DNA from: CAWDYA01 sp963806495
GTDB taxonomy: Bacteria; Acidobacteriota; Polarisedimenticolia; JACPZX01; DASXTC01
Direction of reading: 5' to 3'
Assembly: GCA_963806495.1 (NCBI GenBank)
Contig: CAWDYA010000003.1
Span: 37,106-101,105 of the forward strand
DNA: 64,000 nt
Positions 55,861 to 64,000 of the stretch are shown here, piece by piece. The position numbers and the translations under genes are program-made. Numbering within the stretch: the first letter of the stretch is position 1; every line of letters begins with the position of its first letter. Below the pieces are notes generated by a model. The model saw only the letters and a list, made by a program, of their open reading frames with translations. It had not been told where the DNA came from and did not search any database.

Positions 55861-56528
55861 ATGAACCTGTCTTTTGTCAGAAAGCATCGTTTTGCGCTCA
55901 TGGTGGGCGTGGCGGCGGTTGCGATGATCGTGGTGGCCGGCCTGAGTGACGCGGTGGTCGCCTCGAACATGGGCTTCAAGATGAACCGGCAGATCCTCGT
56001 CGGCAACAACCTGGTGTCGCTGCCCTACAAGACGCCGATCGCCAAGGCGCTGGATGTCTGCGACGCGTTCGGCAAGTTCACACGGCGGCCACGACCTCGA
56101 CGATCACCCAGTTCTACCCGGGCGACGGCGCCGCCCAGGCCTTCCCTGCAACCAGTCCGACGGCCGGCATTCGCCACCATGCCGGCCACGGGGTTCGGGT
56201 CCTGGTGAGACCGGTTCGTCGACGCCACGGGCATCATCGTCGGCTCGCACATCCCCGGCCAGGTCGGTCACGATTCCGGGGCCGAAGCAACATCCTGTAT
56301 GCCTATCCGTACCACACGACCAATGCCAACGCACGTGACATCTGCGCCGAGTTCGGGCTGACGACGCCCGGGCTCCGCTCAGCTCACCCGTTTCAACGGC
56401 GCGAGCAGCAGCCGTATACCTGCGAGCAGTCGGCACCGCGCGGCTTTCGCCCTGGTGCTGGGCGAGGCGGTCCTGATCCAGAACGAGCCGAACGGCCACC
56501 AACGATGGCGGTTCCGTCGCACTTCTAA
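55861..56528 (+). CDS. Secreted protein with a conserved Asn-rich beta domain (several frame breaks)
   Basis: About 220 residues when the frames are joined. It begins with a membrane/signal helix (LMVGVAAVAMIVVAGLSDAVVA), then MGFKMNRQILVGNNLVSLPY and ALDVCDAFGKFT. Later frames contain ITQFYPGDGAAQ-like, ATMPATGFGSW, NILYAYPYHTTNANARDICA and the end VPSHF. The frame changes near 56080, 56150-56215, 56290 and 56375. I recall this protein type from Acidobacteria-like genomes without any assigned function. Dense indels make the exact product uncertain. Confidence 0.6.
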
Positions 56529-56573
56529 TCGACTACAGGCACGGACGAGAGACAACGAGGAGGGTTTGAGTCA

Positions 56574-58089
56574 ATGAGAAGCGGCATGAAATACATGGCA
56601 GTGGCGGCCGCGCTGTTGCTGCTGACCGCCGGCTCGCAGGGGGCGTTCGCCGGCTGCACCAACTTCGGGCCCGGCTTCGCCGATCTTCCAGTGCGGGTTC
56701 GTGGGCTGGTTCGCCCCGCCGCCTGCCGGCGTCTGGCACGGTCAACGCCGGTGTGGTGGATGGTCAACTACGGCAACCTCAACGTCAACACGGGCCTTGG
56801 CGGCGGGGGCACCCTCGAGGGCACCGGCAACCAGTCGCCGGCACCTTCAACGGCAACGACAGCGGTCTGTTCAACATGGTCCTGACCGAGCGTCGAGGTC
56901 CGTCCGCCCCAGTACGCGGCGCTGATCCCGCCGGGCTCGCTCTGCTCCAACTACGAGAACTCCTGGAGCCAGCCGGGTGTCGACGGGTGCGCCGACGTCA
57001 TCCGGGGCAACGGCTGACGACGACAACATCCTGAACCCGTTCTCACGGGCCTACGGCGCGGCGTACTGCTACCGTACGGCACCGCGTACGATCCTCGTAC
57101 ACGCTGAACCAGCAGATCGACTACCCGATGGCGGTCATGCTGCACGAGAGCACGGGCAAGTACTTCGCCCTGGCCTGTGTGGCCAACAACTCACGTGGCA
57201 TCGAATCCGCTGGCGCGGTGTGAGAACAGACCGAGGGGGCATTCGACCTCGGCACGGTCATCAACGGCGACTCCGAACCCGGTCTGTCCCGTACGCAGGC
57301 ACAACATCATCCCGTGGCAGCAGGTGCCGGTGCCGCACGTGGACAGCGTCACCTTCCCGAGCGGACGCCACGGGCGACCGGATGCTGAGCCTGTCGTGGA
57401 ACAACGTCGTGATGTACAACGACGGCTCGGTGCGGCCGACGTCGCGTGCCGGGATGGTCAATCCGGGCGTGGGCTGCCTCGACATGGGCAACCTGGTCCG
57501 GTTCGCCTGGAGACGGCGCCGCTGACAGACGCGTCGCGACCCGAACCCGTCGCCGTCGTCGCTGACCTGGACGGCGGTGCAGACGATCCCGGCCCCGGAT
57601 CCGGACACGACCCACGGTCACGACCAGCCTCACCGTTCCGCCCGATACGGCGGTGCGCGTGCGGACGCTGCTGGGCAAGACGCCCAGGACCGGCTCCACA
57701 CGGCCGCCAAGCTGCCGTGTCGGCTCCTGCGGTGACGTCGGCTTCGAGGCGGCGGATCCCGACGCGGCCCCCGATCACCGGTGGTCGGCGGTGCGCTGGC
57801 CTCGCAGAAGGTGGTCGATCTGGATGCGAGCACCAGCAAGGGCAAGGTCCACGTCTCGTTCCGCACGACGTCCGAGACGACCGTGGACAGCATCAGCATC
57901 CTGGCGGTCGGCAACCGCGGCGAGACGGTCGTGAAGACCATCACGCCGAAGCAGGGGACGACCGGCATGGGTGCCAGCTACACGGTCGATCTCTCCATGG
58001 GCGATCTGAAGGGAGCCAAGCAGGTTTCCGTCAGGCTCGATGGAGGGGGAAGCCTGATCGACAAGAGTGCCCCGGTCTCGATCCGGTGA
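56574..58089 (+). CDS. Tandem secreted protein A, CTNFGPGF family (many frame breaks)
   Basis: A start after GAGGAGGG, a signal peptide (MAVAAALLLLTAGSQGAFA) and then the hallmark GCTNFGPGF. Fragments in changing frames match gene B at 58.2 kb: NYENSWSQPGVDGCAD, a QQIDYPMAVMLHES segment, and the C-terminal domain GKVHVSFRTTSETTVDSISI through GASYTVDLSMGDLKGAKQVS. At least eight frame changes occur between 56690 and 57790, while the last 300 bases are clean. About 500 residues are expected. It ends 40 bases before a strong terminator. Confidence 0.6.
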
Positions 58090-58127
58090 TCGGGTAAGGT
58101 TCTGGGCTCTCGTTTGACGAGACTCGA

Positions 58128-58169
58128 AGCCACCGGGGAGGAAAAGTGCCCTGCCCGGTGGCTTTTTTT
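58128..58169 (+). terminator. Rho-independent terminator after gene A
   Basis: A perfect ten-base stem AGCCACCGGG/CCCGGTGGCT closed by a purine-rich loop and followed by seven T residues (58163-58169). Confidence 0.9.
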
Positions 58170-58236
58170 GACCGGCTTGACGGGAGAGCGCAGGGGGACA
58201 ACGGCTCAGGCCATGACACAGAAGGGGGTATCTGCG

Positions 58237-59682
58237 ATGAGGAAATTCTCCAGACTTGCGGCGGTGATGGCCGGTCTGCTCGTCATGACGGCGGGCTCCC
58301 AGGTCGCGCTCGCCAACTGCACCAATTTCGGTCCCGGCTTCCCGATGTTCCAGTGCGGGTACACGAGCTGGTTCGCCCCGGCACCGGCCGGCGCCGGCAA
58401 CATCACGGCGGCCTGGTGGCAGCTCCACTACGGCAACAGCACGTTCGCCGACGGGATCGGCGGGAGCCCGCTCGAAGGAACCGGCAACCAGCGCCGGCCA
58501 CGTTCACCGGCAACGACAGCGGCAACTTCAGCATCGTCCTGACGGAGGCGGCCTCGGTGCTGCCGCAGTACGCGTCTAACATTCCGGCGGGCGCTCTCTG
58601 CTCCAACTACGAGAACTCCTGGAGCCAGCCGGGCGTCGACGGCTGCGCGGACAACCCGCGGGCAACGGCCGACAACGACAACAAGCTCAACCCGTACTAC
58701 AGCGCCACCTACGGCCTCGGGCTACTACTCGACGAATCGTCTCGATCGACTACCCGATGGGGATCCTGCTGACCGAGAGCAACAACCAGTATTTCTCTCT
58801 CGCCTTCATCGCCAACCGGCAGCGCGGCACGAACCAGACCGACGTGCGAACGACTCCACCGAGGGGGACTTCAACCTCGGCGCGGTCACCAACGGCGACC
58901 CGAACCCGGTGACGGCCGGCGCGAACAACATCATCCCGTGGCAGTCGATCCCGAAGCAGCACGTGGACGGGACAACCTTCTCGAACCCGGCCGACAAGCA
59001 GAACTCCGACCGGATCCTGGCCCTCTCGTGGCCGGCCGTGCGGGTCGTCAGCGACCAGTCGGTCAGGACATCGGGCCGAACGCTCAACAACCCCGGCAAC
59101 GGCGTGGGCGTGAACGACCAGGGCCCGCTCGTCCGGTACGTCGTGGAGGGCGCTTCGATCACCACGGCCAACCCCGACCCGAGCACGCTGTCCTGGTCGG
59201 CGCTGACCAGCACCAACGGCACCACGACTTCGGTCACGGTCGGTCCCGACACGGCGATCCGGCTGCGTTCGGTCTTCGGCGTGATCCCGGCCACCTCGAC
59301 GACGAGCGCGGCGAACTGCCGCGTGGGTCTCTGCGGTGACATCGGATACGACGTGGTGAGCGGCATGACGATCATCGCCGGTCCTCTGGCCTCCGAGAAG
59401 GTGGTCGACCTGTCGGCGACCTGCCGCGGCAACAAGTGCACGATCACGTTCGGCACGACCTCCGAGAACTCCGTCAGCAGCATCAGCGTGCTGGCGATCT
59501 CGAAGCGTGACGAGACGGTCGTGAAGACGCTGGCGCCGCAGCAGGGCACCACGGGCATCGGCGCGACCTACTCGGTCGATCTGAGCAAGGCCGACCTGAA
59601 GGGCGCCAAGGAGATCGCGGTGCGCCTCGACGGCACGGGCGGCAACCTGATCAGCAAGAGCGCGACGGTCTCGATCAAGTAA
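58237..59682 (+). CDS. Tandem secreted protein B, CTNFGPGF family (some frame breaks)
   Basis: I start at ATG 58237, preceded by AAGGGGG; an upstream ATG at 58213 is weaker. The signal peptide AVMAGLLVMTAGSQVALA is followed by NCTNFGPGFPMFQCGYTSWF. The middle has NYENSWSQPGVDGCAD and, after frame changes near 58490, 58730 and 58850, NNIIPWQSIPKQHVDG. The C-terminal domain (VVDLSATCRGNKCTITFGTT, SVDLSKADLKGAKEIAVRL) is immunoglobulin-like in pattern. The last 780 bases are one clean frame. About 480 residues. The function is unknown; cysteines and a signal suggest an exported, disulfide-containing protein. Confidence 0.75.
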
Positions 59683-59710
59683 CGACGAGGCCGGACGCCT
59701 GTTTCATCGA

Positions 59711-59748
59711 CCGCCGGGCGGGGGAGACCCCTCCCGGCGGTTTTTTTT
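59711..59748 (+). terminator. Rho-independent terminator after gene B
   Basis: CCGCCGGG (59711-59718) pairs with CCCGGCGG (59733-59740), and the hairpin is followed by eight T residues (59741-59748). Confidence 0.92.
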
Positions 59749-59840
59749 GCGGCCCGTCGTTGCGCTTCGCCGTATGATGGCTGTCATGAACCGGCCGCCC
59801 GGCCGGTTGCCGCGGCGGCCTCTGCGAAGGGGGACTCCCC

Positions 59841-59992
59841 ATGCGGCCCATACGGATGCTCCTGCGCTACGCGGCGGTGGCGGCGGCCCTGATGCTCCTG
59901 CAGGCTGCCGAATCGGGTGTTCTGCTCGCCGGCTGCACCAACCTCCCGGCTTCGCCTTGTTCCAGTGCGGCTGCACCGGTGGTTGGCCGTGA
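59841..59992 (+). pseudogene. Truncated third copy of the CTNFGPGF family
   Basis: A ribosome-binding GAAGGGGG and ATG precede a signal peptide (LLRYAAVAAALMLLQAAES) and GCTN. After one frame change it reads PGFALFQCGCTGGWP and stops at 59990-59992. Compared with genes A and B only the signal and first ~20 mature residues remain. It could be a remnant of tandem duplication or a short secreted peptide. Confidence 0.5.
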
Positions 59993-60122
59993 TCATCCGC
60001 AGCGCCCACGTCCCGATCCGGTGAGCTGACCCGTCCGAAGGACCCGTCCGGCGGGCTTCACCGCCCGGCCCTCGATCGACTACAATACCCGCCGAAACCA
60101 ACATACCGAGCGAGGGGGAGCG

Positions 60123-61382
60123 ATGAGTCTGTCTCGAGCGACATCCTGGTGCGTGGTGGCGATGACGGTCTTCGCGGGCGCGGCGGTGCCCGGGCTCGCC
60201 GCCGGGGTCCGCCGTCAGCCCGGCCGACAGGCTGGTGGCCGAGGGGTCGGCCCTGTACGACAAGGGGGAGTACGGCGGCGCGCTGATCAAGTACGAGGAA
60301 GCGGAGGCGAAGGGTGCCGCCGGCGGCGAGCTGTTCTACCGCATGGGGTTCTGCTACCAGACGGTGCGCGAGGACGCGGAGAAGAGCCGTGCCTACTACG
60401 CGAAGGCGCAGCCGCTTCTGCAGAGCAGCCTCAAGGACGGTTCGAAGGCCACCCTCGAGACCTACTATCACCTGGCCGTCATCTCCAAAGAGCAGATCCC
60501 GGACCCCGGCAAGGCGTCGGCGGTGGCGCGTGCGGCGATCGTGGCGGTGGATACGGGTCAGGTGCCGAAGCCGGCCGACGGCGAGGGGCTGACCGAGCTC
60601 GGGCGGTTGTACGACTTCGCCGGTGAGAAGCGGAAGGCCGCCACCGAGTACGAGAAGGCGATCGATCTGTTCGCGAAGGACCCGAAGGCGGCGGCCCGGC
60701 CGGATTACCTGTTCGCGCTCGACTCGGCGGCCGACGCGGCCGAGGCGCGTAAGGACTGGGCGAAGGCGGCCGACTACCTCGGCAGGGCGCTGAAGATGAG
60801 CCCCGGGCGCGACGACATGCGGATGGCGCTGGGGCTCGACCAGTTCCGCGCCGACCGGCCGGAAGAGGCGGCCGCAACCTGGGGCCAGGTCAAGGATCTG
60901 AGGTTCAGCGAGGAACGGACCTACGTGGTGCGGATCGCACAGCGCTACGCCGAGCTGGGCAAGCCGGCGGCGGCGAACGCACCGGCCGACGACCAGGAGC
61001 TCATCAAGGCGATCATCGACGCGGCCAGGGCGTACGCGGAGATCCGGGTCAAGGATGACGCCGCAGCGAAAGAGGCCGCCGACAAGTGGACCGAGGAGAA
61101 GACGAAGGAGATGGAGGCGGAGCGCAAGGCACGCAAGGGGAAGCCGAAGTGGACCCGGGAAGAGATCGACAAGATCCCGCCCGAGAAGCGCACGCTCGAG
61201 CAGGTCATGTTCATGAGGGGAGTGTTCAACATCATCCCGGATCCCCGGCGCCGAAGCCGACGCCCGAGCGCCTGGCGGCGGAGAAGAAGTTTTTCGGTCT
61301 GGTCGCGGAGCTGGTGCGACGCGGGCAGCCCGTGCGCGACTTCGCCCTGACCAACGGCCTCGCCCCGGTGATCTTCCGGTAG
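60123..61382 (+). CDS. Secreted TPR protein (two frame breaks)
   Basis: About 418 residues. A signal peptide (VVAMTVFAGAAVPGLAAG) from ATG 60123 is followed by a frame change near 60205 into SAVSPADRLVAEGSALYDKG. TPR-like helices follow (GGELFYRMGFCYQTVREDAE, TELGRLYDFAGEKRKAATEY). A Lys/Glu-rich charged helix lies near the end (KWTEEKTKEMEAERKARKG). A second change near 61240 leads to PTPERLAAEKKFFGLVAELV and the end NGLAPVIFR. It precedes the TMTC-like gene by eight bases, so the two probably form an operon. Confidence 0.72.
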
Positions 61383-61389
61383 CGCCCGG

Positions 61390-63295
61390 GTGCGCAGCCG
61401 GCGTCTCGACGTCGCCCTCGTCGTCCTCGTGGCGGCGGTCCTCTACGCCAACAGTCTCGGTGGACCGTTCCTGTACGACGACATCGTCGAGATCCGCGAC
61501 AACCCCCGTGTCCACGCGCTGTCGCACGTCCCCGAGCTGCTGACCACCGACTTCTGGAACGCGGGCAGCGGGCATAATCCTCTCTACCGGCCGCTCACCG
61601 CGGTGGTCACCACGCTGGTCTGGGTGGCCGGCGGCGGGGCCGCGCTGCCATACCATCTGCTCGTCGTGGCGCTGCACGCGCTGGCCTCGGCGCTCGTCCT
61701 GATGCTCCTGCTCGACCTGACGGCCAACCGTGCCGTCTCGCTGATCGGCGCGTTGATATTCGCCGCCCATCCGGCGCACACGGAGGCGGTGGCCTGGATC
61801 TCGGGCGAGGCGGAGCTGCTCTCGGCGGTGCTCGTGCTCGCCGCGTGGCTGCTGCACAGGCGGGGCCGCATGCTGCCGGCGGTGCTCGCGGCCGGGGCCG
61901 GGATGTTCGCGAAGGAGGGGGCCGTGGTGTTCCCGGCACTGGCGATCGCCGGGGACGCTCTGACCGGCCGCGCCCTCGGGGGGCGCGTGAAGGCATACGC
62001 CGGTTACGGTCTGGCCGTCCTCGTCTATCTCGCCGCCCGGTTCGGCGTGCTGGGGAGCCTGTTCGGCGCCGGGCGTGTCGGGCCCGCCGCTGCTCAACCC
62101 GCTGCGGGGGCAGCCCGTGCTGGAGCGGGTGCTCACGTCGCTGGCCGTCTGGGGCGAAGCGCTGCTGCGATCCGTGTGGCCGGCGACGCTATGCCTCGAC
62201 TACGGATACGACCAGATCCCGGTGGCGAGCCGCCTCACCGATCCGTCGGTGCTGGGCGGGCTGACGGGTGTGCTGGCCGCGCTGGCGGCCGCCTGGCTGA
62301 TCGACCGGAGCTGGGGCGGCCCGGGACGCCCCGCGATGCTCGGCGCCGTGGTGTTCTTCGTCACCTTCCTGCCGGCCTCGAACCTCCTGTTCCCCAGCAT
62401 CGCGATCTTCGCCGAGCGGAATCTCTATCTGCCGGTGCTGGGAGTCTGCCTCGCCGCCGGCGTGGCGCTGTCGCCGGCCGGAAGGCTGCTGCCTAAGCCG
62501 GCGGGTGCGGTCGTCGCCGTGGCGCTGGTGGCTCTTTGCGGGGCGCGCACCGTGACACGCAACGGCGAGTTCTCGTCCGCGCTGGCCCTGTACGAAGCGG
62601 CGACGCGCTCGTGTCCCGACAGCGCCCGGGCGCATACCTTTCTGGGGATCGCGCAGCGCGAGGCTGGCCGGCCGGGCGCGGCAATCGCAGCGCAGAAGGA
62701 GGCGCTGGCGATCGCGCCCGCCTATGCCGACGCGCACGCGGAGCTGGGGCTCTCGCTGGCGATGAGCGGCGATGCGGCGGGTGCGGAGCGGGAGCTGGAA
62801 GAGGCGCTGCGTCTGAATCCCGAGGACCGGGAGGCGAGGGCGAATCTGGCGTCGATCTACGCCGAGACGGGCCGGCCGGCCGACGCGTTGCGCGAGTCGC
62901 GTCTGCTGGTGCGGATGTACCCGGACGACCCGCAGGTGCTGAACAACTACGCCGCCTCGCTGATCGATGCCGGCGACGCCGCCTCGCTGGCCGAGGCGGC
63001 CGGCATCTACGAGCGGCTGACGCGGGAGCATCCCGGGAGCCCTCTCGGCCCCAATGGCCTCGGCGCGCTGCGGGCGAGGGAGGGGAGCTGGCCGCAGGCT
63101 GCCGATGCGTTCGCCGAGGCGCTGAGGCGCGACCCGGGCGATCGCAACGCCACCTTCAACCTCGCGCGCGCGCTCGCGGAGAGCGGCCGCAAGGCCGAGG
63201 CGCTGGATCTGATCGATCGCGCGGTGGCGGCCGGTCTCGGCGACGAAGGACTGATGCGGCTGCGGCAGTCGCTGGCGGGCGGCGGGTCGCGGTAG
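61390..63295 (+). CDS. Second TMTC-like membrane protein with TPRs (one frame break)
   Basis: About 635 residues from GTG 61390. The membrane part has the family marks GGPFLYDDIVEIRDNPRVH, NPLYRPLTAVVTTLVW and FAAHPAHTEAVAWISGEAELL. The frame breaks near 62085, and the second frame resumes PLLNPLRGQPVLERVLTSLA and NLLFPSIAIFAERNLYLPVL. At least five TPRs follow (LAIAPAYADAHAELGLSLAM, NPEDREARANLASIYAETGR). It is paralogous to the gene at 47.7 kb. A possible role in protein glycosylation is inference from eukaryotic TMTC proteins. Confidence 0.82.
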
Positions 63296-64000
63296 GCGCG
63301 GTTTCCCGGCGTGGGCGCGACGCTCCTCGATCCGTCGTGTCGGCGTGTGGGAGCTGCGGAGATCCCTGCGGGATTCCCGCGAGCTGCCGCAGGGCCTGGT
63401 GCGACGCGGATGCGGATCCTCTGAATTCTCGAACGTCAGGCTGCCGGGCCTGGGCGACCTCGAGGCATCCATCGATCTCCTCCATCAACTCTTCCATGGT
63501 TCTGCAGCGAGGTGTCAGGACGGCAACTCGCGTGCCCGGGTGGTCCGCCTTCGCCCGGATCGCTGCGGCCCGGCTCCCCCGGACATCGGAATCTTTCGGC
63601 CACGCAGCGCACGGTCGATCGTACCCACAGCCCGCTGCGTTCAACATGCCCGGAGCTGGAGCCTTCAGCCACCCGTGTCGCCGCCAGGACACGGATCCCG
63701 GTGATCCCGCATCGTTCCCGCAGATAGCAGCCTGGCAGTCGGCGGCGCCGGCCCCAGGTCAACGTGGTCATAATCCGCACGAGGCGGAGCCTTCCCGTGT
63801 GTTTCGCCAATCCGCAAGGTTTTCAAGGGTGTGCGTTCCTGTCAATGTGCCGCTACTGCGTGACTTCCGTGATCGAGGATCATGAGCTTCTGTCTGGTGA
63901 GGTGCCGCTGCAGGCCCTCGATTCCACATCGTTGTGGTCCAATGGGACAGCAATACGAACCTGAAGTCGAAGAAGGAGGAGGACAGAACCATTTCTTGCT
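63296..64000. other. No convincing gene
   Basis: The final 705 bases hold only short frames without ribosome-binding sites or recognisable products, and the last 250 bases are less GC-rich. A minus-strand segment around 63440-63570 reads CRTMEELMEEIDGCLEV, weakly like a HicB antitoxin, with no intact gene around it. Confidence 0.5.

Noticed and set aside
1..64000. CRISPR arrays, insertion sequences, prophage genes or integrases
   Set aside because: I saw no regularly spaced repeats and no transposase, integrase or phage structural protein in any frame.

Overview
The window is a GC-rich, densely packed bacterial chromosome segment. Its housekeeping gene order (ispE, spoVG, prs, rplY, pth, rpsF, rpsR, rplI, then phoH, an HD membrane phosphodiesterase, ybeY, a CBS protein, era, recO, glyQ, glyS, ppdK), the TMTC-like TPR membrane proteins, the sulfatase-TPR proteins and the repetitive intergenic hairpins suggest Acidobacteriota or a close relative. 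That placement is my inference and was not tested by any search. Many obviously essential genes (aspS, phoH, ybeY, era, ispA, the class A PBP) carry isolated one-base frame breaks, sometimes with the lost or gained base visible. The simplest reading is an indel-prone assembly, so I annotate these as single genes.

Layout. 0-9.5 kb: a TPR protein, a lipoprotein, ispE, spoVG, tRNA-Gln, prs and a translation block (rplY-pth-rpsF-rpsR-rplI), then small membrane proteins, a VanZ-glutaredoxin fusion and an isocitrate/isopropylmalate-type dehydrogenase. 9.5-29 kb: a PQQ-type propeller protein on the minus strand, hisS, aspS, then a long translationally coupled series from phoH to an SGNH-like protein, including era, recO, glycyl-tRNA synthetase and pyruvate phosphate dikinase. 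29-39 kb: a class A penicillin-binding protein divergent from uvrB-uvrC, followed by a prenyl synthase and a membrane phosphodiesterase.

39.0-42.5 kb holds the most interesting locus. After a terminator and an excellent promoter come an S24/S26-type peptidase, an HPr-kinase-like ATPase, a PqqD-type leader-binding protein and a SPASM-type radical SAM enzyme. Two paralogous 38-residue peptides follow, with an identical N-terminus, two conserved cysteines and a shared C-terminal Thr-Ser. This is a self-contained ribosomal peptide (RiPP) cluster. A gingipain-like C25 cysteine peptidase with fibronectin-type repeats lies directly downstream.

47-63.3 kb is accessory: an ECF sigma factor, two TMTC-like membrane TPR proteins, two sulfatase-TPR proteins, unknown secreted proteins, and a tandem family of secreted proteins starting near a conserved Cys-Thr-Asn motif, separated by strong terminators. 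The last 0.7 kb has no convincing gene.

Between genes there are at least four copies of two hairpin-rich repeat families (9.5, 20.3 and 28.8-29.1 kb). Their stems differ between copies yet remain complementary, which points to selection on structure. No transposase, CRISPR array or phage gene was seen.
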